Counted from the first letter of the stretch, positions 22,747-36,175 are shown. The stretch: DNA of 64,000 nt from Spisula solida (GCA_947247005.1 OX365953.1:27836784-27900783), one strand, 5' to 3'. Made by a program: numbers and translations. The notes: a model not told the origin generated them from the letters alone.

Positions 22747-24568
22747 TTATATCCTTTCCGCTATCACGATTGTTTGGGGCGCTATGAGAAATTCATATGG
22801 TCCCTATACCCCGTCCCTGAGACACTATTGACCTGCAGCACTGATAAAAACTCGATACATCCGGATGCTACACACCTACCCCAAACTGAAAGTAGGAAAA
22901 AATGATCACATTTCGACTAAAGGTCACCGGAAATGACGATGTGACGGTGACCCTTGCGCGAAAAACTTCTTTTTTTTAGCTTGACAGGCCTACTTTTGGG
23001 CCCCTTTAGGGCATTGATCCGGACCCCTATGTCTAGCCTTATATTCATCGTTTTTAACATTTTTTTTATTATCATAAGACATATTATACAGCTGTACACA
23101 ATACATTATATACAAACAATTTTGTCGAAATAAACGTGAAACTAATTCACGACTCTTTATAATATAATTATTCATTAATGTCATTATGATTTTTGTCGTA
23201 TATATAGAGGGGAGGGGAAGAGTTATGAGGACAGTCGCTTAGAAGATAGGTTGTGGTTGTAGAGAGTAAGAAAGGAAAGTAAGAGAAAGATAATAAGAAA
23301 TGGTTACGGGTTCGGGGAATTTACACAATATCACTATTTGAGTTATGCAAGTTATGAAAACTTCTGCCATTTTCTGTTGCAGATTTGGAGTTTGTTTTTG
23401 AATAGTGCGATTGTTTGTTCCAGTTATTTTCGATAGTTAATGTATTCTTTAAATGACTGAATTGTCGGTGTGTGTTTATTGCATTTACATTAAAATATGA
23501 AATATTTTGCAAGCAGTATAATATAGTTGGTAATAAGCCCATCTCCTTCTGTATTTTTTATAATGTTGCAAACTGAAATATTTTGAAATGTGATATTTAA
23601 GTCTTTTGAAAGTTTTTGTACTAGATATGACCTAACTTCAGCCCAAAAACTTTGTACCATATGGCATTCCCAGAACATATGGTATAAAGAGTCTGGTTGT
23701 CAATTGCAAAAATCACATAAGCTTGACTGGGTTATATGACACTTGTGTAAAAATGAATTGTCGGGTATTATATACATGAGGTATTTATACTGCAATTCTC
23801 TAAGTTTAGTGTCTATTGTAATAATATTCGTTTGTTGGAAAATGTTAACCCATTCTGTGTCTTCTATGGTGAACCTGAGATTCCATTTTCGTTTGTATTT
23901 TGGTTGTGTTGGTAGTTTAGTCTTGATTAATGAATTATATGCAATCTTACTTAATTTGCTTTTTCCATTTAGTCTATCGATTAGGTAGTCTGGTGGGTTG
24001 TATGTTATAATTTCGTCTTGCATTTGTGTCTTCCATTCTTTTGGTATGTTTTAATGAGGGTATAGTATTTCAAGTAATCTCCATTAGGGACATCATATAG
24101 AAATTTCATCTGCTCGAAGCTGTGAAATCTTTTGTGTCTGAAGTCAAATATATGTTCTACATACTGGATTCCTTTACTGAACCATGTTTTATAGTAAAAG
24201 AACTCATATTATTCTATATGTTTTATACTTGAATTATTCCAGATGATGCCTTATATTCCTACTATAGAAAAATAAAAACTTTTTGGCGCTAAATGTTAAT
24301 GCAATTCCACAGGGAAGCGTACCTCAATGGCAGGTAGAACCAGTAATGTCAGTTTTGGCAAATATACGCTCAAAGCCGTCTTTAAAGGGGTCCAGCGGGC
24401 CCAAAAACCTGTGCACGACCATGGGCCCGTAATATCCTTTAGTCCGGGATGCATGTGTACCCATTACAGCACAATTCCCGAATTTTGGCATTTAGGTCGA
24501 AAACTACAGAACGCCGAAATGGCCATCCCGGCGAGTCTGCATTAGTACGCTATGGTAGCGGAAATGAT
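22747..24568. mobile_element. Possible DNA transposon interrupted by a LINE
   Basis: 'tatcctttccgcta' near 22751 and 'tagcggaaatgata' near 24555 are inverse with one mismatch. The outer parts (22780-23030 and 24290-24550) are GC-richer than the surroundings and are absent from unit 2. The LINE remnant occupies the middle. The inverted repeat is short, so this grouping is tentative. Confidence 0.35.
23344..24252 (-). pseudogene. Non-LTR retrotransposon (L1-like LINE) ORF2 3' remnant
   Basis: The minus strand translates to a typical LINE ORF2 C-terminus. In order it shows IIWNN, FFYYKTWF, FLYDVPNGDYLKYYTLIK, PKEWKTQ, KLRELQYKYLMYIIPDN, LHKCHI..SLCDFCN and HMFWECHMVQSFWAEV, i.e. the zinc-binding reverse-transcriptase-associated (zf-RVT) region. 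It is dead. There is TAA at IE*YEFF, a frameshift between TLIK and PKEW (about 24050), TGA after CDFCN, and TAA after KYFIF and after INYRK. Endonuclease and reverse transcriptase domains are missing, as in ordinary 5' truncation. Confidence 0.85.
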
Positions 24569-25444
24569 AAACATCTGTTCGTATTTTCGTAAAACATAAT
24601 GCGTAACCATATTGACTCAAACGACACACAGTGCCTTCACTTAAAGTATATACATCCCTTTTCAAAATCTTGTACCGGAAATGTTTTTATATAAGTCCCA
24701 AAAGACTCGTTTAAAAATCTAATTTTTATCCAAACAACCGTAAAAATACTTGTTGAATCTGATATTTATTGCTAAACGTACTTTCTGGAAATGTTAGACA
24801 TTAAATTTTTGCGGATGGATTATTAACGACATTGAATCAAGAGCACGCCCGTTTTGTACTTTGTTGTCTGTATACAATACCACTAAATTCCAACATTAAT
24901 TGAAGTCGGTGGATTCTAGATCGGTTAAAAGAAGTTTCACACAATATATAGACACATTATACTGATTCACAACACAATATCAACATGTTAAGGCTGCGTA
25001 TTGGATAACGATAGACAGGAACTTTCAAAACTAAGATTCCATTACGTTATAATGCTTTGTGGCTATGGTAAACGTATATGAGGCTCTATATAACACGCAA
25101 AGTGAGAATATTGAATACTTTTATCAATTTGGATATTTGTCAAAACGTCACATCCATGTTCAAAGAAACTTTATTGCACATCGATATGGCAGAAATGTCG
25201 CAATACGATATTTATTTTGGCATCATGCAGCTGACTCACAAGTTTTGTGCGTAGCGTTATGGAGATCTTTGTTATTTAGGTTTGTTGTGGTCGGCTGTTT
25301 CAGTCAAGTGGTGCCTATAGATAAACCACAATCAATCGGGCGTAACTGTACTTTTAGTAATGAAAAATCCAGGTAAACCGGGTGCATTTTCACCAATCAG
25401 AATATACACACATATTCGAAAGTGTGTCTTACATCTTCCTTATT

Positions 25445-25513
25445 GGTGCAGTGGGCTAAGCTACTGCTTATAGATCTAAATCAATATTTTGCTTGGGTTC
25501 AAATCCCACCCAC
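25445..25513 (+). repeat. tRNA-like (SINE head) sequence
   Basis: An A-box-like GCAGTGGGCTAAGCTACTG and a B box GGGTTCAAATCCCACCCA are present, at about the right spacing. The acceptor stem and anticodon loop do not pair properly. It is read as a pseudo-tRNA or SINE fragment. Confidence 0.5.
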
Positions 25514-25831
25514 TTAGACTATATTTTTTTAATTTTGATAGAATCTAAATAACAATTGTGCGTGCATATGTCTTATATCCATATCTAAAATATATAGATT
25601 TCCTTTGTATTTTGATACACTGAAAACATTCCATTGAAATTAATGATAAACTACTTTGTAATTCAACCCGATTGTCATCCGAGCAATGTTAAAATGTATC
25701 CATGGCGGACGAAAATTAATATAATTGAAAAAAAACAAATGTTTACTAAACATAAAACATAATGTTTTCATTTAGATACAAAGTAATGAAATAAACATTT
25801 ATTACTGTATTATATTTTTTAAAAAATGTAA

Positions 25832-25912
25832 AGCAGCGAACCCACGACCCATTTAATAAAATATGCATTTTTTTTATGTATATACCAGGTTAACCACTAG
25901 GCCACGGTGCGA
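25832..25912 (-). repeat. tRNA-like (SINE head) sequence
   Basis: On the minus strand CACCGTGGCCTAGTGGTTAA (A box) is followed, after an AT-rich anticodon region, by GTCGTGGGTTCGCTGC (B box). The middle is expanded by a T/A run, so this is not functional. Confidence 0.5.
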
Positions 25913-26723
25913 ACTTGACTGTTAACGTGAGTTTTCATATATTTGTCGATATTGTATCAGAAAAATAACGGTAAAAATCGTTTCAACCTTAGCAAATGGA
26001 CTAATCCAAAGGTCATATTTCGAAGGTCGTTGTACATCTATACCTGTCCGATGTTTTCATTTTCATTCACCTGTATTCTAAAAACATATTGCATTGTATT
26101 TTCATGTGACGTGTCTGTGGATAATTTTGCACAGTTGTTTGTTCTTTTACAGCGGTATATTGCATAATTCATTCTAATTGAATTACCGTGTACAGTGTTT
26201 GAGTTAGTAGATAATGACAAAGTTAATTACCACCAGAACACATACAGACGTTCGTAATTTAATTTGAATATCAATTGTTTGTTTTGGGGTTGTTTTACAT
26301 TTTAAAGTGGTTTTCGTCAGAAACTAAACTCATATAATTATGATTTAGTCACTGCACTGACATGTATTATGAATTCGGTAATGCATACATCTCTCTTTAA
26401 CACCTCAAAAAGTAGAGGTGTAAATATGACAAGCGCATGTTCACACCGAACGCTTTTACAGCAAGTGCATGAATTAGATTTAAATTATGCTATTTCTCAA
26501 ATGGAACTTATGCTATGTAACGCCACTGTGATGAAAGTGTCAGCATTATGAGAACAAATTAACACTTAAGTTTTATTATGCTTACCTAGTGTACTGATAT
26601 TTCTACCCATCCAAAATATTGATACATGCATTGTCCGCTATCTCGATTAGGCAGTGGATTATTTTGATACACGTGAGTTCCACTTAGATGTAGAATACCA
26701 CTTTTATTATTTTGAAATAATGC

Positions 26724-29700
26724 AAAATTATTTTAGAATTAAAATAATTATATTTATTTTTTCGAGAACCCCACTAAACGTGTTGGCTACGCACCAGCTT
26801 TGTCCGAAAGGCATTAGTCATACCTGGTCGATTTTGGCTGGGTCCTGTTTTATCGCTGTATGACAGCGTCGTAATAGGGTACCATCAGAGGGTATATATT
26901 CAGTAAATCTCGTGCACCGCGCATTTGTTCAGTTACATCCAGACAGTTCGTTAGTAATATTTTCATTTTTCGGTGTGGTTTCAAGGTCAACAAATCTGGA
27001 GAAACGGCGAATTTGAACACTTCTGATGTGAGGTAGAAGAGGGTTAAAAAGACAAGTAATGCGTTTTTGTTTTGTAGTTCTTACTGTGACTAGTGGAACA
27101 GGTTTATGTACACGGTTTGGTAAATTTATAGAAACTTATAAGTCGGATTAGTCGGAAACGGTCGAGTCGACACTGGGATTGTGTTGACTCGTAGTACCGT
27201 TATATTTCAACATGTCTGTATTGAATATTGATGTGTATTGATTATTAGTATAATAATGTATTGGTTGAATAGTGAAGCGGGTATTACATCTTTGTCACCT
27301 CACTTTACTAATTTAACCGCCACGTGCTTAAAGTACGGAAGAGAAAACACACGAGTAATTATTAGCGACAGGCCAAATGTCCTTTGCTATGCTATATAAC
27401 ACACGGTAAGGCCACGTGTTGAAATTTTATTTTGTTTATGGGACGAATTATATATTTAGTTTCAGACCGTTCAGGGGTAACTGGCGTATATTACCAGGCA
27501 CGTGGTTTAAATTAACGGACTTGTTTTGACTGAACATTTCTTTTATAGTTTGCCACTATGTAGAGTTCGGCTGATTAGACACTTGGTTTGTGAAGATAAC
27601 TTTTTGTCGGGGGTACATTTTATAAGGTTTATACTGATACACTCGTGCGAAGTGTATACAGCACTCGGTCAGTACCATGGTATTCACGTGCATTTCTGGT
27701 GTACTTTAGAATATAATTTAATTGGCTAGTGTGTCATTCATGTTTATGGCTAAAACAGCCGCCGAAGTTTTTATAAGTCACATACCACGGGCAGTTGTGT
27801 ATTCAAACTTGATCACGAGATTGTAACTTGTACTTTATGTCAATCAACTGCACGGTTTTCTTACTTTTTCTTACTTTTTACATGTAGTTGTGGACGACTG
27901 ATCACTGCTTTTGTGAGACTAGGCTATAGCGTCTACAAATCAGGTATAGTCCGGAGAGATTGACGCGCATATCGAACTGTTATTAGGCTTATTTAACAGT
28001 TGATACTTGGTCTATGTTGGTAGTGGGTATGTTTTCATGAGGGGGGAAATGTCACGAAGACGCTCTATGTGAAATATCAATACAAATCTAGTAGACCGAT
28101 ATTGCAAGTTTGCTGGCAAAAACTTGTATGATAAGCGCAATAACCTTGTGTTGTGTTCGGGCGTGGGTGTCGGGATCAGGTAAATTTCTCCGAACTATAG
28201 CTGACTCAAGTCTTACTCATGGTACAGTAAGCCAGGCTTGTCGATGAGTCAAGCGTTTTATCAGCAGGGTATAGGATGTCGTTACGTGCTGGTCCGAGTG
28301 GAATGTACATTTTCTCATTTTCTCGATCTAGGATACGAGTAAGAAATTTACTGACCTATGTACATGCATGGGGGTCTATCCTAGTATTCAAATAACACAT
28401 AATAGCATTGAATTAACAGTGGCCTGTATTCAATTAGACTCTAGGAGCTCGTGGTCCTAGGCCTACTTTACTATGAGGGTTTGTTTGAGAAGTTAGTACA
28501 GTCATTGCTTATTACACATATTTATGTATATTGTAGTGGTAATATTATTAAAGAGAAACCAGGATGCTGTCGCAGCTAGGACACGGATCGACGTCAACGA
28601 GAAGGCTTTGGTTTTGACTCGACTGTGTTGTGTATTCACTGCCTTTAACAGGGCATCCGATCAAGCTGCAGTCTAAGTTAAGTATAATTAATACATACGC
28701 ATAGTACAATTTGTGATGTACTTGTTTTTACACCACTCTGCTACTACGAAGCTGTCTAAGTTATTAGTACATATGTGACCGTCAGTCATTTTACGGTACA
28801 ACTGTTGGTTTGGTTTGCGTTTTTGCAGAGGAATACGTTGTTTGTATCAGAGAAAGGTAAGGTTCGGAGAGTGTGGCATGATCCTCGACCTTCTTGAACA
28901 TAATTCAACAGCTATCTTGTTACAGTGTATATTTTTGTTCTTGTGGTATATTTTCATGAGCGGAGAGTATCACGAGGGCGCTCGATGTGTGGTACAAAAA
29001 CAGAGCTAAGGGACCGATATTGACGATTAGCTCGAACGTTGATATTATCAATACAGGAACTTGTATTGTATTCGTGCTTGTGTCGGGGCCGGGTAATTGT
29101 CTCTGTACTGTATGTGAGATTATAGAGCCATTCAACTTGCTAGGTTTCTTATGAGAAGTAACGTGTGCTGTCGATGGTCAGATTGTTTACTTTACATTCA
29201 AGTTTAGGCAGCCCAGCAACGCCATATAAATATGGCGACATATAGGCATTCGAGCCAGACGCTGTTGATGAGAAAACAAACGCTGTGCCCCGAGTAAGAT
29301 ACTTACAAGTTCACTTTAAAGTGTCAACATTTTCTTGGAAGCTAACACATGTTCGGAATGTAAATTCATGTTATACAGTATAGTTTCAGGATTTGCAGTT
29401 CAACGAGTTAATAGAGTCGGCCTTCAATTAAGACGATTGGACAATTTGATATATCCACACCGGATATCGTTGCAAATACTGGGGGTTTTCCGTTGGATTG
29501 AATTCACCTTAATGATGTAGGTTTAGGTTTTATTTAGATTATATTTGGGATATGATCTTAAGGAACTGAGTTGCGTTTTTCAGAATTTTTGGGGTATAAA
29601 TTTTATAATTTATTGTGGCGGAAAAATTCGGTCGACCGAGAGGAATACGGATGTTACCTAGGTATTTCGTACAATATTAAATAGTTTATGTACTTTAAAC

Positions 29701-30533
29701 GTGTTTGACCGATCAGGGCTCCTCTTCTCGTTCCGGGGACCCGACTGGGAATGAGGTGCCTCTGATAGGGAATCTAAATTGGTTGAGACTTAACGATGTA
29801 CTACGGAAAGGTATCATACGGTTGATCAGTGAGTGTGTCTGTTGCGTAGTATTAGGTTTTGCCCTCCTCTAATGGTAATTCCTAGGTTGTTGATATTGTG
29901 TACACACGGTCACGGCTTGTGGCCCAGTAAGTTGGTTGTGTATTCACTGTCACGGCTTGTGGCACAGTAAGTTGGTTGTGTACTCACTGCCACGGCTTGT
30001 GGCTCAGTAAGTTGGTTGTGTATACAGTGCCACGGCTTGTGGCTCAGTAAGTTGGTTGTGTATACAGTGCCACGGCTTGTGGCTCAGTAAGTTGGCATGA
30101 TACGACCACGGCTTGTGTGTCTCACAGTGTTGTTGCATCCGGGCTGTACATTGGATCGGCACGGGTTGCGGTCCCTTCCATTTTCCGGGAACCCGATGGT
30201 GGGGGGATCGCGATCTGACTGTCGGTTGATTTACAGCTTGGTTGGTGTCTTACGTACAGCCACGGCTTGTGGCTCGCACTGTGGAAGTCGTAGTACATCT
30301 CAAGGGTAGTAGAATAATCAGTGGGAGCATAATCAAATTACGTATAACGAATCCGTTTTCCTTTCGGTCGACGGGATTTACAGACATACACGGATACCCG
30401 GTATTGTCTTGAGCGGCCTAACTTATCCACATTTATATTATACGTTGAATTATTTAGAAACCATGTTAGTGTGTGATTAAATCGAATATTACTGGAAATG
30501 GTGTTGTCTTCATATCGAGTAATAAAATAATGC
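26724..30533 (-). mobile_element. 3.8-kb non-coding insertion with 9-bp target duplication
   Basis: Compared with units 1 and 2 the flank is interrupted. 'aaataatgc' occurs at both junctions (26715-26723 and 30525-30533), while the other units have it once. There is no terminal inverted repeat, and no frame above ~71 residues looks coding. The left end is a long A/T-rich stretch (about 26724-26765) that on the minus strand would be a degenerate A-rich tail, suggesting a retroposed sequence copied from the minus strand. The interior has an internal repeat pair (about 28030-28120 and 28945-29060) and a 40-bp tandem array. Confidence 0.6.
29911..30094 (+). repeat. 40-bp tandem repeat, 4.6 copies
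   Basis: The unit begins 'cacggcttgtggctcagtaa' and continues 'gttggttgtgtatacagtgc'. Copies start at 29911, 29951, 29991, 30031 and 30071 (partial). Isolated half-units follow at about 30106 and 30259. The last two full copies are identical, so the array is recent. Confidence 0.9.
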
Positions 30534-31289
30534 GAATATTTACAATAGTTATTGTAAGGAACAAAGTTTTACATATATCTACATGTAGTAAATGATATTC
30601 TCTACCTATACAATTATTTTGTCTGATTCTACTCATGCGTTTATAATAACGGTATTTTACTTCATTTTGATAGAAACAGTATTTGAGGTTACCAAGTATC
30701 TTGATTGACAACGTTGCGTGAGTGTATTTCCTATGATTTCAAATTATTTGCCATCCTCAGATATGTCAGATATTCTCATGATATGCAATTCTCGAATTAA
30801 CAACACTCTGTCAGTTTACGTAATATACTGTATGAATACATGCAACGAAATATTTATAGAAGACACCGATGATGCTCAAGGCTGTAGAAGAAAAGTTTTT
30901 GATAATAAAGATTATTTTGGTAACATTTCCGATAACTTAATCGTCTACTTGATGCATTTAGTGCTGGACTATTCGAATAAATACACGGATGTTTAAAAAT
31001 AGTTTATGTTTTATTAGTTTGATAATTATGTATTTTATATCTAACGAAATATACTTAGAGCATGCGGAAATTTTAAATTGGCCTGAACATATGTCATACA
31101 CTCGGAATGCAGACGGAATACATTTCAAACATACAAGAATGTTCCCCAAAATTGCTATTCCTACGACATTCTGGCTCATTCCGACGCTTGTGTGGTTTGA
31201 GTATCAGGATTGTTATGTGTACTATTTATTGTGTCATATTTAATGTAGGTTGTCCTAAACCTGTGTAAACTATCACATATCATTATATT

Positions 31290-31485
31290 GTTGTTTTGGT
31301 CATTCAAATTTTTGATTGCTGAAACTAGTTCATTCAGTTTTTTGACAACTGATACTTAGGTAGTTCATGTTCTCGTTCAGTTATGTGCTGGACATTGTGC
31401 CTTGTATGATTTTATGTTTTCTGTGCTCGGCTGGTTAATTTGAGTGCGGCCTTCCCTGTCCGACTAAATATTATATTTTTGCATT
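31290..31485 (+). mobile_element. SINE-like dispersed repeat, copy B
   Basis: It shares 'gctgaaactag', 'gctcggctggttaatttgag' and 'ccttccctgtccgac' with copies A and F, ending in 'ttatatttttgca'. Confidence 0.65.
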
Positions 31486-32321
31486 TTCATAATCGGAGAC
31501 GTACGGTTAGTACATTGTATCCGCCCTAACCAAACTTATTGAAATTCATTATCACTGATTACTTACGCCATCGTCCACATTACACTGATAACTTATTACT
31601 AAAATCTATATAGAGAACCTGGACGAAACCTTTGTCATGGACAAAGCCAACTTCACAAACAAAGGATAGAAATACCACATTTGGGAGATACATTAGTTGT
31701 ATATCGATGTGCTTTGTGCCAGTCTGCTGTTGTTATTTAACTGCATAGAATATATCAGCATGTAAAAAGCACCTATCCATAGCATGTCCTAATTGAGGCC
31801 ATATGATAAACTAACTAAATCTAATTCGGAACAGGGTCATGTTATACCGAAAATACGAAACATTCACTTGCCGTGTAATAATAGATAAAACATGGATCTT
31901 CCGGCGGAACTATTAGATAATAGAGGAGTGAATGTGAAACAATATCGCTTTCTCTTTGAATGCTTTTACAGCAATTGAATTATTTCAATGTACATATGTA
32001 CGTTTAGTACTTCCCATAGGAACTTATAGGAAGTATAAGTAACAGCAATTGACGCAGGCTTAGTAAGATAGTCGTCTAAATTATTCGCGAAAAATAAAAG
32101 CGCCGCTTCAGAGTGTATAAAGAGTTTATAATAATTATGCAGATACATAACTTGCCCGCTAGATGTAGTACCTTTGTTCTGTCCATTTTCTAAATACTAG
32201 TATATTGAAAGCTAGCTGGGATCAATTTGTAAATTGTCTGAATGAAACATGAGTTTAGATTATTTGCCAGATGACGAGATATCTTTTCATCATACTTATG
32301 TTATTCTCGAACTAACACATC

Positions 32322-32568
32322 ACTGGTTTAGAATTCGAAGGTCGTAAGTGCGTGGTACTTATGGCCTTAAAAGACTCATTCACATTTGAAATCTGCATCA
32401 CAAGGCGTTTCTTGTCAGCCTATTTTCATGGAAGTCGGAACTGGTCATGTTACCAAACCGACCTTTAAAACAGCTTGTTTTTCCAAAAGTGAAGAGTAAT
32501 TTTCAGGATTTTGTTTTCTCAAAATATCGAGTTTGTACTTGTAACGACCTTCTCGTTCTAAGCAACGA
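32322..32568. mobile_element. MITE family M1, copy 1
   Basis: Inverted ends are 'ctggtttagaattcgaaggt' plus 'cgtaagt' on the left, and the inverse (acgaccttctcgttctaag) on the right. The interior 'caaggcg..cttatttTCATGgaAGTCGGAAC..GGTCATGTT' is shared with copies at 46126-46359 (opposite orientation) and 62306-62557. Fragments occur at about 47895-48000 and 52810-52850. Confidence 0.75.
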
Positions 32569-32659
32569 CATCTTTGACGGATTATTTAGTACATGTATAC
32601 AGCAACGATGATATATCTCTCTAGACGGAACTCATGTAGTCGAAAAGTTAAATAACCGT

Positions 32660-32850
32660 TAAAGAAGTTGACAGGGAAGGCGGCACTAATACATCGGAGC
32701 ATAGAAAATCAAACGGCACAATTCCAAACACACAACTAAATGCAAAAAATAAACAAAACCGTTGAAAGTCCTAGTATCAGACCTCATTAAGTCGAACGTC
32801 CAAGATTCAGCCGTAAAAGTTAGAACTCCGAACTACAGTCATCAAAAAGT
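32660..32850 (-). mobile_element. SINE-like dispersed repeat, copy C
   Basis: Minus-strand copy with 'gacagggaaggcggcact' at its 3' end and 'cggcacaattccaaacacac' further in, matching copies D and E. Confidence 0.6.
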
Positions 32851-35800
32851 CCATAGGTCCTACATGTCTTTCACTGGAGAACAAACTCATGCAAAACGGA
32901 TTAATTGAGAAACGTAAACACCATAAGATGTAGCCCATGGAAGATCTCCATCCAAATGTGGGCAATTCATATGTCCTATTTCTTTATCATATGAGTGCAA
33001 AAACAGCAGGAATAATTATCATGTGACTTTTTATAATTATTTCACAAATGAATGAGGTAAAATAATTTATTTCAATTTACCTAGCGCCGTTTGTGTAATT
33101 TTGTATATACTGTATTTTCTATTGGGGTTTGCGTGCCTTTATGTAACGTTACCAAGTAATTGTTAGGCCTATTGTACAGCCGCTTTGTATGATTTACTGG
33201 ATATTGTGAATAATTAAATAATTGATACAATACGTTTCCATATCTAACGTATGCAATGTCTCGGGGGATCAGTGTAAATTTAACTAATTACCTCTAGTAG
33301 CGTGCAGACGGTCGTAATTTAATAAGAATATCAATATTTTGTTATAGAAGTGATCATGCACTGTCCAAAAGATGACTAGATCACGAAACAATATGCACGC
33401 CAAATATTGCAGTATAAGGAAGCAATGTATAAATGTATGACTTGTTAGGGATTATAATCGTTTAGCTTTACCTTTTATATAAATAAAACATGCATGCATA
33501 CATGTATACTCGTGTATACATTCAGTTTGTTAATCGATACTATCAATGTATTTGGCCAGATACTGTACAACAAATGACGGTCAATACATGTTATACAATT
33601 TATAACAAGTCAAATAGTTCCTGCGAGCAAATGATGTACCGACTTCATTTGACAGAGAATTGACAGGATCCTCGACCTTCTATCTGCATAATTCAACAGC
33701 TGATGTGTATAAAAATAAACATGAAAATCTCAAAATTGTGAGAAACAAATAGGCGCGATAGGCCAGTAGCTTTCAAATTGGGAAACCCATATGCACGATA
33801 ATTTGACATACGAAATTTATCAACATATTGTTAAATAATTTCATGTATAACAAACCAATTTTCAAGACACTTAATTGCATATTATGACTCCCTTGTTCCA
33901 TATAATATTGATATGCTTATAAATAAAACCTCGTATTAGTTCATTAAAAGGTATTATCATAAGACATGTTTTCAGTGTTCAACAACATCAAAGATCATAA
34001 ACCAATTCAGATAATTCCATGAATATTGACTGGGAAGCTGCAGTCACCTGCTGTTTAGATCCATGGTCTCAATATTGCCTAGCGCTCACTGAAATTTCAG
34101 ACAGTTCTGATTTCTTCGGTAGATACACTATTGTCATGCGACAAAGATCGATGTTATCCGCATGGAATAATGGAATTAGTCTGGTTCACGACATTCTTAC
34201 AAAATGCTTCTTTTTTGGATTTTTTTTGAAATCGTAAACCATCGAGAACAGGTCACGTGCTCCTCCATGGACTTTTTACTTTAGGCTATCCAATATACCT
34301 GCTCGCTCAAGGCTCGTAGGTAATAATACAACGTAAAATGTAAATGCATAATATATTCGAGAACGTGAATAGTTATGTGTGTCTTTGAATACAATGCACT
34401 AATTGAAGTGTTTTTTCTTATTGTACTGTTGGATCAATGGACCATTTAAGTCATGCAGGCATTGTGTTCTTATTTGTTATGCTTCATTTATACACCTGGA
34501 AGTTATTTTCGTATAAATATTGAACACAACATTTTATCGTATGTTGTTTAATATACGTTTTAGGAAATATGCTACAAAGCTATAAACGAATTGATGCATG
34601 CAGCGAAACTTTAATGCATTAGAGCAAAGTGGATCACGAATAACTTCTATATTGGCATTTACAACAGCTGCTGGAAGTTTCACTATACTTCATTGCGATG
34701 TAATTTTCGTAATTTCTTTAGCGTGTCACTGAAATCAGCTCTATTTATATTGTCCTACATTGTTTTGTAAATGTCGTCCTATCTTTGGCAGGAGAATATT
34801 ATGAGTTAAATGGTAAGCGCTACAATTTGTACAATGATAATAGAATCTCGGACAAGAAAGGCAGAACATTTCTGTAAGATGTACTTTCGTTTTCCTTTCT
34901 GAGTTTTGTCATTCCCAATGTAAATTATTCTGAATTTGTATGGATATCACGTTAGTCCAACGGCATTCAGTTGATACTCGGAAAGATCACTGACTGATCT
35001 GACCATGTCTAAAGAGTACTCACTTTCTGTTCCACATTCAACTGCTAACTTCTTGACTTGTAGTAGAAGTTGCCGTATCTAACGTTACGGGCACCATTAC
35101 ATAAAGAGGACATGCTCTTCAGTGAGACAGTTTATCTGGTTCATTGACTGCAACAGTCGTGTGTTGTTGCGTAACTTCATTGATTACATCATCATAATAT
35201 GTTAGTACTTTTATGCTATTTGGAGCCCGGTCATGACGTAGAATTAAAGCATTAATTAAGTCATAAGAATAATTAGATCCCTTGCATGCATTTGGGAATG
35301 CATTATTTCAAAATCGGTACTGAACGAGAGGTGTGATTTTAGACAAATCACGTTTCATACTTAAATGCATCGTACTTTTCATAGGAAATACATGCAATGG
35401 GACACTGACTTGGTTCGACTGGAGTCTAATTTCTTGGAGAGAAAGCTCACATGCTTTGATGTTCAATTATTGCACTGATATTTCCATTTAAACTATTGGT
35501 ACGTGTATCGCCCACTATCATCTCGAAATATAGTTTTTGTGGTAATAGCAACGTTCGCATTTGAAATGAAGTCGTTATCTAAGAGGTTAATCATGAGTTT
35601 TCTGCTTTTTCGTGGGTTAATTACAATACAGATTGCTCTTTCCTAAAATGGCCAAGTTAATTAACTAAGCTACACGATTACTTTCTTGAAATCGGAATGA
35701 ACGTAATTTGTATAAGACTTCTGGCTTCTAGATCAATAGGTCAAAGCCATTTATATGATGAGTAACACTAAATTACTTGATTGCATTCGTGAGTTGTTTA

Positions 35801-36000
35801 GAATGGTAAACGTTAACTTTCCAATAATATCTAACATGACAGTTATGCGCAACATGTTTATTCCGTTCCGCAAAACATATACATGTAAAACAGATTTAAA
35901 GTGTGTTAAATAGTACGAAAGACCAAATCAAGAAAAAAGAGTGCATTACTAATTCAACATTTCCATGTTCTAGAACATTTATGCCCATAAAAAATTATAT
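32851..36000. other. No gene seen
   Basis: AT-rich spacer. A short block at about 33290-33350 resembles the unit flank near 13530 and 26250. Another at about 33655-33710 ('cctcgaccttcta..gcataattcaacagctga') recurs at 28875 and 53610 and so belongs to a dispersed family. The frame at 34019-34237 has no recognisable domain. Confidence 0.5.
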
Positions 36001-36175
36001 TAAGTCCAACAGGAAAGGCAGCACTCAACTTAACCAGCTGAGCAGAAAACATTAAAAAAAACACACACAGCACAATGCCCAGCTGGACCAACCGAGCATA
36101 GGAACATAAAACACATACACGGCACAATGCCCAACTAAACAAGCAAAGATCCGCCCAAGTCCAAGCTGTCGAACA
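36001..36175 (-). mobile_element. SINE-like dispersed repeat, copy D
   Basis: Minus-strand copy: 'aacaggaaaggcagcactca', 'ttaaccagctgagcag' and two nearby 'cggcacaatgccca / cagcacaatgccca' blocks, i.e. a short internal duplication absent from copy A. Confidence 0.65.

Larger units (their letters stand above)
21506..30965 (+). repeat. Tandem duplication unit 3 (gene-less)
   Basis: It begins with 'tatagcttcattgagttatg' and is collinear with the upstream flank of units 1 and 2 through 'tacttaatcg..'-type sequence at about 30930-30960. It then stops about 0.5-0.6 kb short of where the sulfotransferase would begin. Insertions within it are the LINE-bearing block (about 22215-24565) and the 3.8-kb element at 26724-30533. 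Confidence 0.8.

Noticed and set aside
29911..30094. 40-bp repeats as a possible CRISPR array
   Set aside because: No variable spacers; plain tandem duplication.
34019..34237. 72-residue frame in a quiet spacer
   Set aside because: No domain, no splice-compatible neighbours recognised, and length expected by chance in AT-rich DNA.
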